Positions 36,528 to 46,890 of a DNA stretch of 64,000 nt are shown here, piece by piece. Within the stretch, counting starts at the first letter, position 1. Every line of letters starts with the position of its first letter. The stretch covers positions 5,258,626 to 5,322,625 of the forward strand of contig OX030958.1 in the NCBI GenBank assembly GCA_943735955.1, in the 5' to 3' direction. The notes beneath the pieces were generated by a model that saw only the letters and a list, made by a program, of their open reading frames with translations, ran no database searches and had not been told where the DNA came from. The stretch comes from Piscicola geometra (taxonomy: Eukaryota > Annelida > Clitellata > Hirudinida > Piscicolidae). Position numbers and translations under genes: made by a program.

Positions 36528-37562
36528 TGTGTGTGTGTGTACCTCTAATAAATCTGGATCATTGCCAAAGATGCATTTAACTTTCCCATCACATCTAATA
36601 GATATCTAATAGAGATGAGAATCGAACCCAAACTTAATAATTCGAGTTCGATTGAGGATATACAGATACTTACTTTTGACAATAGCATTTTTTTAAACAA
36701 ATGTTTTAAGGAAAAGAATTTGCTTAAAAAAAGTCTTGTTAAATATCATCATTGAACGTATGCCAATTACTTAAATTTCAAATACATGATTGTTGTTCCA
36801 GATGCTTGTATATGTATATTTTATTCGAATAATTAGTCTGATGACACCCATAAATCAATCAACCACGATAACTAATAGATATCTAATAGAGAATCGAATC
36901 CGAACTTAATAGTTCGATTGAGGATACAGATATATCAGATAAACTACATAAATAAATAGAAATTTCGGTTTTTCGGTAAATATGAGATCCATTTCGGCCG
37001 AAACCGAAATTGAGCCAAAATTACAAAATTATTTTTGGCCGAAACCGAAAAACTGCCGAAATTGTAAGATTAGATTCGGCCGAAACCGAAAAAAGGCCGA
37101 AACTAAGAAAATTGGCAATTTCGGCGCCGAAACCGAAACCGAACCAAATTTCGGTCGGTCTCTATACGATACTTTCTAAAGTTCACAAACCCGGAGTCTT
37201 TCATGTTCTTCTTGTTCCTGTCTCAACCTTTCCAGCAACAACCTCTCTAGCCTGTCTCTTTCCAGTTGTTTCTCTAGCTTCATTTTTTCAATCAACTTCT
37301 TTTCTTCTGAATCCTAGAATTTAAAAAATTTTCTTTACAAATTGTAACAACTTTTCATCATGGTTTCAAAACTTTTTTCTACTTCCATTTGAAATCTTAA
37401 TTAACAATTTATCACCTGAGAATCTTTTTTCAGCCTTTTCTCGTACTTATACAACCACAATGCGATATATTCAATAGGGTCCAGGGGTTTCTTAAAACAA
37501 ACCTCAGCCAAACATTCTGCTAAAGGCTTTTTCATCACTTTATTCAAATATTCCGAATCCAT
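35353..37562 (-). CDS. DYDC1: DPY30-motif protein, DYDC1-like
   Basis: Four exons on minus join in phase: 37416-37562, 37191-37313, 35581-35686, 35353-35459, giving 160 residues. Residues 1-45 carry the Dpy-30 helix pair (YLNKVMKKPLAECLAEVC, then KKPLDPIEYIALWLYKYEKR), very close to DYDC1 and related proteins. A charged coiled coil follows (EKMKLEKQLERDRLERLLLE, EELSRLARMAKEEEKKALEE) and then an acidic Ser/Thr-rich tail. DPY30-motif proteins bind RII-like anchoring helices; DYDC1 is linked to sperm and ciliary structures. Intron 2 contains a 1.2-kb MITE with intact splice sites on both sides. Confidence 0.88.
35959..37164. mobile_element. hAT-type MITE with subterminal TTTCGGCC repeats
   Basis: The ends are inverted: left TTGAGACCGACGAAAC, right (complement) TAGAGACCGACCGAAA. 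Each end is followed inward by four to five copies of TTTCGGCCGAAACCGAAATT or variants. It is flanked by the 8-base duplication TACGATAC (35951-35958 and 37165-37172). No transposase frame is present. The interior has a GT microsatellite and a duplicated 60-base block (about 36600-36660 and 36880-36940). Eight-base duplications and TAG...CTA ends are hallmarks of hAT elements. Confidence 0.9.
36452..36540. repeat. GT dinucleotide microsatellite
   Basis: About 43 GT units with one AT interruption, inside the MITE. Confidence 0.95.
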
Positions 37563-38017
37563 TCTGACAGTTGCAGCTTAAAAACTAAACCTCTTTTTGA
37601 AATGTATATTTTTTTTCTTAGCAACAGTTTTGAAAACAATTTAATAAACGGTTGCTATGATACCCTTTAAGACTTAAAGTTTAAGTATTGGAAGGAAATT
37701 AGAGAAAAAATGATCAAATATCTTTAGGTAAACATTTTAAACTTATTTCACTTTAGTCGATTTTCTTAAATATTTGTGTAAAATTCTATTCTAGTAAAAA
37801 AATACCTTGAAAAAGTAACCAATTCGCCTACACACGTCATTGTAGAGAATATGCTAAACATTTCAAAGTACTGATCAATCGAATAAAAAATCTAATGTTA
37901 AAAATTCACTTCATATTAACTTAATATTATTAAGTAACTAAATTTTAGATAAAAGATTAAGTTAATACTTAACAAGTTTATTAATTCTATCATTCAGTTA
38001 ACTCATTTCATTCATAA
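37563..38017. other. Divergent intergenic region between the DYDC1-like and MORN genes
   Basis: About 450 bases between two start codons pointing away from each other. Both neighbours are likely ciliary genes, so a shared bidirectional promoter is possible. I could not see a clear RFX-type X-box (GTTNCC, then RGNAAC). Confidence 0.5.
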
Positions 38018-39863
38018 ATGGGAATACAGGTTAACAGTTTATTTTAAAAATTATTATTGAAAATATAATATAATTATTGAAAAAAATTAATAAAGAACTT
38101 TCTATAATCAGTTACCGTTTACTAAAAAAAATTTACATTCACAGGTTTTTTACGTTTTTCAAATATCTGGGAAATCATATTATTTTGAGGGTTAATGTCA
38201 GCTAATAGAAAAATAATTTAAACCTTAATACATTTTACTAAATATTTAGGCACTGATAATTAGAAAGTTTTCTTTCGCTAATAAATCGCAATCATATGCA
38301 TTTGAAAAACAAATTCAATACAGAGTTCTGGCTAAGCCATCAAAATATTTCAACAAATATTTCAACAAATAAAACATACAAATCTTTGAATTGACGGCTT
38401 TGAATGAAAGTTCAATGAGGTACACATCCCGTATTAAGAGGAACAATTTCCATTTCAGAAGCAAAAAACGCTCAAGAAAGCCTTCAAATACGACGGAGAC
38501 TTGGACGAATTGTTCCGGCCGCACGGAATTGGAGTGGGCTTTTACAATGGCACGGAGATCTACTCCGGCAGCTATGTCAACGGCCTCAAACACGGCTTTG
38601 GAGAATACAAGTAAAATAAATCTATTAGATTCTTTAATATTAAATTATTTCTTTTAATGTTAAAAATGAATTTTATTAGTCTTTTTTATTTTATTCAATG
38701 TTTAGATTATATTTTTATAAGTAAACTCACCAATGCTTTTTTTATAGATACTCCAACGGAGAATTTTACAGAGGACATTTCAACAAGGGCAGAAGGCAGG
38801 GGAGAGGATTTTACCTCTACAGTGATAGTTCCGTCTATCGAGGTGATAATATTCAACGTTTATAAACCAACATTAGGATTAATGTATATTGAACTTTATA
38901 ATGTTAATAAATGTTTGATTATTTCAAAATGCCATGATTGATGTATATTTATTCTAAACGCACGGTCTCAACAATTATTCAGGATACTGGAAAAACAATC
39001 AAAGGTACTGCAAAGGCACCATGACGTATTGGAACGGAGACGTTTTCTCTGGAACGTGGCTGGAAGGTCTCAAGAATGGAGACGGCATCTTTTACTTCAA
39101 GTCCTGCGACGTTACAATCACCTCCACCTGGAACAATGGAGTCAGAGACGTGACGAAGGACCGTCTGCTGGACGCTAGCAAAGACCTTACTGAGTTCTTA
39201 TCGCGGGCTGAAGAGTGGGGCGATGAGGCGTTGAAACAAAGAAAGTCACTTGAGAAGCTGACAGAAGGTTCTGGAAGTCATGAGCTGGAAGAGCAGGTTG
39301 AAGCTGCCAGTGAACAGGAACAAGACGAAGATTGCGAACCTTCTCAAGGTGAAAATAATTTGAAAGGTGTACAGAACGAGACATTTGAGCAAGAAAAAGA
39401 AGAAGAAGAAGACGAAGAAGACAAGGAACAAGAGGAAGATAAAGGTGAATATCTTGAGCAAGAAGAGGAGGAGGAGTGTGAGAATGTGCATACGAACAAT
39501 GAAGCACGCAAGAATGATGACGTAGAAGAAAACCTTGCTGATGCAAAGACCGAAGATGAAACTAGAGTAGGAAATAAATCTTATGAAGAAGATGTTGAGA
39601 AAGAAGAAATGAGCGAGAGAGAAGAAAATGTTGAAAATGAAGAAAACTTTGATAATGAAGTAAATGAAGAAAATTTTGATAATGAATTAAATGAAGAAAA
39701 TGATGAAAATGAAGAAAAAATTAAAAAAGTTGAAGAAACAGACAATGAAAGCAAAAAGGATTCAACTTATGAACCAAAATCTAAAGAACGGAGCGAAGTG
39801 CTCAGTATGAAGAAAGATGATTCGAGCCTTGAAGCAAGCGTCAGTCTAGCCTTAAACTCATAG
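38018..39863 (+). CDS. MORN-repeat protein, radial-spoke-head-1-like, with acidic tail
   Basis: Exons 38459-38610, 38748-38842 and 38983-39863 join in phase. A tiny first exon 38018-38029 (MGIQ) also fits, for 379 residues. The N-terminal 130 residues contain about five MORN-type units (YDGDLDELFRPHGIGVGFY, YSGSYVNGLKHGFGEY, FYRGHFNKGRRQGRGFY, WKNNQRYCKGTMTYWNGD, FSGTWLEGLKNGDGIFYF). The rest is an extremely Glu-rich, disordered tail. In RSPH1 the MORN array forms part of the radial spoke head of motile cilia; it has a similar layout with an acidic C-terminus. The repeat count here is lower, so other MORN proteins are possible. A poly(A) signal AATAAA lies at 39891-39896. Confidence 0.82.
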
Positions 39864-39896
39864 TTAATCTATATCATGAGTTCTTCCTCTGAATAA

Positions 39897-40560
39897 ATGT
39901 TATGGTTTTGGATTATATTAATTAATACTTGTTAAAAATTAATTTTATGTTTAAATAAAAAGACTAATTTTGTTAGTTCTTTTTGTTTATAAAGTTCTAG
40001 GTATTTGATACATCCATTCCTTAAAAAAATATTTTTTATACAAAACATCTATAGATAGTATAGATACTCAAATATATTTATAGTTTTTGTTTTACCTGAA
40101 GTACACCTACATTAACTTTTAAAAGAGTTTTACCTGTAAATAATGTGAATATTAGAAAATCTTAGACATACAAAAATAACCAACAAAACTTGGACTCTGA
40201 CAATTTAAAGCGAAAAAATGTAATTATGATTTTTCATACTAAATGTAGTTTCAATTAACAACGATTGTTATTAAAAGTTGAGAAGTACAAAAATTTGTCT
40301 AAAAAATTAAATTCACAAAAATTTAGTTTATTCAATTATTTTCTATATAATAATAAAAAAATACTTCGTAAAAATACTTTTTTGATTTGAGTTAAAGTTT
40401 GTTTTTAGAAAAAATACCTAACATATTTTTCTATATTTATATTTTCCTATTAAGTTCCTTATTTATCGAGCCTTCCTCCCTTTTCCTTAACTAATAAAAT
40501 ACTACCAATGAGTTAAATACCTGTTTTAGAATACTATTACTGAGCGAAGCCAGCAACAGC
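39897..40560. other. Short intergenic stretch
   Basis: AT-rich with no gene-like frame. It must contain the promoter of the Ig-domain gene that starts at 40561. Confidence 0.6.
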
Positions 40561-43500
40561 ATGGCAGCGCCTTCGATCATCTTGCCTTCATTGAAACAGC
40601 AAGGTCAAGTGGGTGGGCCACTGACCCTGAAGGTGGAAGTCAAAGGAGCGCCATTGTCAGCGATTAAATGGCAGGTAGGTAGGAAAAGAATAAAGGAGAG
40701 CTCAAAATACCACTTGATATACAATCCGGAGAATGGCGAGTACGGTCTGGACATAAAAAAAGTGACGGAAGAGTTGAAGGAAGGAGTGTGGGTGGTCGCC
40801 TCGAACCTCCATGGAGAGGATTGCTGCCACATCGATGTGGACTTGAAAGATTCAGAGAAGGAAGTTCCACAAGACTATGAAAGTCTAAAACGTTAGTAAA
40901 ATGCTTTTTATATTCAACGATATTATTTTTTGTTTAAATACTTTACAAATTCATTTTTAGAATCCCTTTCGTTGAAACGAGCCAAGACCAGAACTATTTC
41001 GAGTTCGAACGAGCAATTAGACAACTCTAACAACCGGTCAAAGAGCTTGCAAATCAATAAAAACAATAAAGGATTCAACAAAGATCAAATTAATAAAAGC
41101 ATGAGTATGAATGAAGATGAAAGCAAACCTGAAGAGGAGTTGGTGAAGAATAAATATACGATTAAAAGCGGAAACTCAGTGAAAAATAGGAGCGCATCTT
41201 TAAACAGAAAAAATAACAGTAATACTATCAATAGTGGTGAAACTTCGACGGTAGATAGTGTAGAAAGGAAGACAAAAAAAGAGGTATTAAAAAAAGATTC
41301 AGAAAGCAGTGAAAGTGAAATAAAAGTCTATGAAAATGAGCCTTTCAAAAGCAGCAAATTCCAGAATGGAGGGTTGACTAGGGAAACTAGTTTCAAAAAA
41401 TATGAAACAGTAGTTCAAGGTGAAGATACAAGAAATGGCATAAAAGAAGAATTAAGTTTCAATAACGTTGCAAGAAGAAAAAATAGGGCTAGCAAAATAG
41501 TAAAAGAAAAGATAGAAGAATACAACAAATTTGAAGATGACAATGAGTTGTGGGCGTTGTACGGGCAGAACATCGTTGTACTGTGTAAAAATTATTTGAA
41601 AAAGTCCGAGTCTGAAGAAGACAAATATAAAGAAAATTATGATGATGATGAAGAGGAAGAAGGTGAAGAAGAAGAAGAAGAAGAAGAAGAAGAAGAAGAA
41701 GAAGAAGAAGAGGAAGAGGAAGAAGAAGATAATGAAGATGAGGATGAAGAAGAAGGAGAATATGAGAATGAAGAAGATGATGATGAAGAATATGAAAAAG
41801 AAGAAGATGATGGTAAAGAAGATGAAGAAGAAGAAATAGATGAAGAGGAAGAAGATAAAGAAGATGATGATGTTGAAGAAGAAGATTATAAAAAACACGT
41901 TGAAGATGAAAAAATTAAATTTGGTAACCATAAAGCTAAAATACCTAAAAAAGATAATTTAGTTATTATTGATAACAAACCTATAAACACTAATCCAGAA
42001 AAAGAAATAAAAAAAAAGAATAATAAAAATGATTATAAAGATAATCTGCTTACTGGTTTTATGGACAAATACAAAAATTCCAATGAAAATTTATATATGG
42101 AAAAAAATGTATCAAAAAAAGAACCTGGAAGGAAAGAAAGTTTAAAAGATAAAAAGAATACTGATGAAATAAAAAATCCTTCTAACAAAAAAGAAAATAA
42201 AACAGAAAAAGTTGTTAAAATGAACAATGATTATGAAGAAACTGTATCAGAGTATAGTGATGATGAAAAGAGCGAAATTAATTTAGTTGTTATTGATGCT
42301 AAACCTATAAATACTAAACAAGACAAAGATGTAAATCCTGTAAGATCCAATTACATTATTGAAGTGCCAAAGATGGCATCTAAGGCGACAATTGATTCGT
42401 TTTCAAACTCCAGTTATGAAGTCGATGAAACAAAAAAAGAGCTAGACAATAAATACAAACCAGTCGACAATACAACAAAAAAATCTAATTACAATTTTTC
42501 TTTAAACCATAAGTTTCCGCTGATACCAGCTTCAGGATCAAAAACTTCTTCACAAATAAAACCTCAAATTTCCCCTCCAAAAACATCAATTCACATGCCA
42601 CAACCACCAAAAACCATAATAAACATCTTGCCACCAACACCAGTTGCGGCCATCCCTAAGCCAGAGTTTACGGTACAAACGACCACAAATAAGACAACAC
42701 CAGTTTCACTCCCATCTACAGCCACAACGACATTTTTGATTACAAATACAACCCCAAAAACAGTGACAGCTTCAACATCAACGACAACTGCAAAAACAAC
42801 GACAGCTACCACGATTGAACAAAAACCTCCAATTATTTCAAAGCCTCCTCACAAAGCAGACAATAAAGCGTCTACTCTCACGACTTACCTCACCCATAAA
42901 AGGACTGGCCAGCTTCAAAACACTATCAGAAAACAAAAACAGGCGGACAGACAACGCTGCAGATCAGTTGATCTTCTGAAAGATGCCACTGATGATGAAG
43001 ATAGTTTCATGACAGAAGGAGGAGACAGAGATAGCCGTCAAAGATTCAGATCGGAAACGAGTAATTCTCGCTACAATTTGTCGGGTAGTTTTTCAAAGTC
43101 CAACATGACACCAACAAGAAGTGAAGAGATTCTGATAATAAAAAAAGGGGGTAGTAGCAAAAGGTTGAATCGAATTATGAATGAAAGTTTTGATATGGGT
43201 AGTTACAGCAGTCTGCATAAAAGCAACCCGAGTCTGGACCGTAGTATGGGTCAAGAAAGTTGTGGTCTTGGAAAAAGAACTTTGAGTAGAGAATGGAAGG
43301 TAGTCACGGTAACTACTACTGAAGAAACATTCGTGGTAGATGCTGATAAAAAAACTAAAACTAAAACAATCGAAACATCCACTGAAGATCTTTGTGATCC
43401 ATCCGAAAAAAAAAGTTTTTCAAATGATACAAAACCATTTAAAAAGATAATTCCGGGTAAAAATGAACAAGACAGAAATATTGGAACACAAACCAGCCAA

Positions 43501-45166
43501 ATTCCAAGCGTTAATACACAAAAAAAGATTCCAAAAAATCATTCGTTTGGCCAACAAACGGATTTTAAACAAATCGATATAAAAAAATTCGGAAATAACT
43601 CAAAAAACGAAACAACACAAACACAAGTTCTAACCCCAGAAGAGAAAATAAAGCCTCAACTACCAATAGTTTCAGCTGTAATTGAGCCAAGGCCCATTCA
43701 AATGATCAACTTCACTCATGTGAAGCAGCCTGAACACGAATACATGTCGTATGAGTTTGGAGAAGTAGTTAGGTACTACACAGACGAAGAAGACAAAAAG
43801 TTGATCAAAACAAGCAAGGAAGACAAGAGGGGATTTGGAAAGAGTACAAACAAGAATGATAAATATGGAGAAAAAGATGCTTCATTTTTGAGCTATGATA
43901 AAGACTCAAACAAAAACACTACTAAAGACAAAAATTCCTCAACTAACAGGTACTAGTAAATGATTATAATATATTATAATAGAATAATAATTATCATTTT
44001 ATAATAATATACTGTTTTTTATTCTAATTATTGTTTATTCAATTAAGTTGTAATTATAAAAATTAAATTTACTTGATTTTTTAAATAAATAAAATAACTA
44101 TTTTTTTAAATAATCTGAAACTTTTTAAATTTTCAGCAATCTTCCAACTAAAAACGAAAATAAAATAAATAGTTTTACAGATTTGAATGACAAACCCAAA
44201 ACCGATAAAAATACAAATTTGTTAAATAAATCTTCCACTTCTACCCCTATAACTATTCAAACTAATGCAAAAACGACTTCAACATCTAATGTGACTTCTA
44301 TATCCACGATAGCACTTCAACCTTCCACCCATCCCCCCACGATCCAGTCTAGCATTCCAGACCCTTACTCTCATTATACAACAGAAACGCACAGTACGGA
44401 ATTGAACTATATGCTTAAACAATTCATACTTCAACCTCAAAAAAACATTAACTTCCAAGTTGAGCAGAATGTTAACAACATTACAATCAACATCACTGGC
44501 GACGATGACCCTGAGAAGGTTTTGAAGCTCATCAAAGAAAACTTTCCAGGCAGTAATCAAATCAATATCAACTACACAGACAACGTGAAAAAGAGTGATT
44601 TTAAAACAGACACTGTGGATATAAAACAAACTTCGATTGAAAGTTTCAAGCTGAAGCCATCTCTGGCTTACAACCAAAACACTTTTACTTCCAAAAAAGG
44701 TGGAGACATGATGAAATCACTCAACATTTTAAGAATAAGCCCCGGCAAGTATTCATTGAAATTTGTTGAAACGCCCAATGAAGCTGAAAACTTTGTGAAC
44801 CTTTTAGCATTAAAAGAAGACAAAAAAGAAGAACCAATTTTTTCTGAGAACACAGAATTAGATATTTTCAAAATCAATCTTAGCAATCCCAAAAACAATT
44901 TAAAGACAACTTTCAGTAGCAAGGGAACTGCAAAGAGCAATGAAGAAACAGTTTTCAAAGACCCGGACTCATCAATAGACAGATTTGTAGAGCTAGCACA
45001 CAAGGATAAAACAGAAATAAAAGTAAAAGATTCAGAAACCGGAGTTTTTGGTGGAAAATCTCAGCAGTTTGTAGAAAAAAAAGGTGGTACTAGTGTGCCT
45101 AGAAAAACGGTTCGTATGATTGAGAGAGAACCTTCACTGAAGGAAAAGCTGCAAGTGTTTAAGTAG
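40561..45166 (+). CDS. Large protein: one Ig I-set-like domain plus long disordered tail
   Basis: Three exons (40561-40891, 40961-43949, 44137-45166) join in phase to 1449 residues. Residues 5-97 form an I-set fold: KWQVGRKRI (core Trp37), GEYGLDIKKVTEELKEGVW, then VVASNLHGEDC. The usual disulfide Cys pair is replaced by Val, as in many intracellular titin-type Ig domains. No signal peptide is visible. The rest is low complexity: Ser/Asn/Lys-rich, then a tract of about 90 residues nearly all Glu/Asp (41636-41900), a Pro/Thr-rich segment (42540-42830), and more ordered islands near IIEVPKMASKATIDSFSN, HEYMSYEFGEVVRYYTDEED and TVRMIEREPSLKEKLQVF at the very end. No kinase or FN3 partner domain is present. 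Function unknown; I infer a cytoskeletal or scaffolding role. Confidence 0.82.
41636..41900 (+). repeat. Coding GAA/GAT low-complexity tract
   Basis: Imperfect GAA/GAG/GAT runs encoding poly-Glu/Asp inside the Ig-domain protein. The longest pure Glu run lies at about 41666-41727. It is a likely site of length variation. Confidence 0.9.
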
Positions 45167-46540
45167 TGGAAGAAAAGACGCAAAACTAATAATTTTGGTT
45201 AACTATTCTAAAATGCTTTTAAAAAATTAGTTTTTAGCTGTGTTAATTAACAAATTAATTGAATTTTTGAAAAATTATGTGAGCAATCCTTCACAAATTT
45301 CTACAAAAACATGACGATTTTCTTTTGAAAGTTTTATCCCATTTTATCTGTTTGATAATCATTTTTAACAGCGATCATTCATAAATTTTCTATTTTTATA
45401 TTTGAAAACTTTTTTCGGAAGTTTGCAAAATAATGGTGCATACAAAAATTTTGTGAATTAGCTCATCGAACTTGATCTCTATTTTACAAGATATTGTAGT
45501 TTAAAAATTGTTTTAAAACAATGTTTATTCCACGTTATTTTTGTTTTGCATTGATCAGTTTTTGTTAGCAAAATTATTTTATAAAAAACTACTTTGATTT
45601 TTTAAAGCTTTTGATTTTGATGACCATATATGACATTTTTACAATTATTCATAAACATTAAAAATACTTAAGAAAATGTGGAAGTTGAAGACACTTCTAT
45701 TTAAAAAGCAAAAAAATAAATATTCTCTGACCTTTAATTGCACAATTTCCTTGATTTTGTTTGTAAAACAAATAGAATAATATATTTGACAGCATCAGAC
45801 ATACTACTATGACAACTTTTACACATTTATATTTCAAAATCATATTTTGATTTTTCCTTTGTTTCATTATTCTACTCTTTTTCACGATTTTAAACTATAT
45901 TATACTTTAAATCCTATTTACTTGAATTTAATTTCTATTTATCATGAAAAATCAAAATTATTTTAAAGTATAAACATACATTGAATTTTTTGGATCTCAA
46001 TAATAGAATGATTTATGAAGTTTGAGTTTCAAACCATGAATTGAAGTTCATCTATGAAAATAAATAAATATTAAACAACAACAAAAAACATATATTTATC
46101 AAATAATTGTTTTTTTTAAAAACGACTCTCATACTTTTCCTCGTTCTAAAAATACCTTTCGTTTGGAAAGCAGTTGAAACATAAAAATTATGATAAATGT
46201 TTGAATACATTTTCATTTTCGAGTTGATTTTTGTTCATGCGTCTTTAATGAAAATAATAAACTAAAAAAATACTTTTTAGACTCACAATCTTTGTCTGGC
46301 AACGCGTAATTGTGTATCAGTCCGAAAAAACTGAAAAAAGAGCATGCTGATGGTTCAAGGGCTTTTAATTATATATGTATATTATTTTTTGGATCATCTC
46401 CAGTTTTTTACCAGTATCCTCACTCCATATTTATTACATCCAACAAATAGATCGCTAAAATAAAGATAAATTTGTTGTTGACTATTTGGTAGTAAAAAAC
46501 AAATCAAGCAAGGATTTTAGTTATTTAAATAAAACTTATA
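45167..46540. other. Intergenic, AT-rich
   Basis: No convincing frame on either strand. The region lies between two convergent genes (Ig-domain gene and receptor kinase). Confidence 0.6.
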
Positions 46541-46890
46541 ACTACGGGTAACCGAGTGTTTAACGACTCTTGGCTAGATCAACGGTTAATGGTCCTAAGT
46601 TCGAGTGCAACCGATGCCCTAGTAACCCATCAATCAATCAAATAGATTTCTATAGCGCTCTTTCTTCAAATTCAAAAGCGCTCGTAAATAAATTTTTTAA
46701 ACAGATATGTCTTCAGATTCTTACGAAAAACTATTGAATCAGAAGACAAACTATTCAACAAAATCATAAACGGTTAAAGCGGCGGCCAAGATGGCTGCTG
46801 CTAACCAACTAAACCCATAAACCCGAATTAAAAAATTTCCAGCTAAAGTGGCATGGATGTCTTTTTGGGTTATACGCTACTATAATTATG
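46541..46890 (+). mobile_element. tRNA-derived SINE, longest copy
   Basis: The head ACGGGTAACCGAGTG and CTAAGTTCGAGTGCAACC resemble pol III boxes A and B. The body has a small inverted pair (ATAGCGCTC and GCGCTCGTAA region, 46650-46690). The end, GGGTTATACGCTACTATAAT, is shared with the 5.1-kb copy. About 345 bases. No clear target duplication. Confidence 0.7.

Noticed and set aside
39187..39546. Leu/His-rich minus frames over the MORN gene tail
   Set aside because: Complement of the Glu-rich coding tail of the plus-strand gene.
41452..41931. Phe/Ile-rich frame on minus
   Set aside because: Complement of the poly-Glu coding tract; not a membrane protein.
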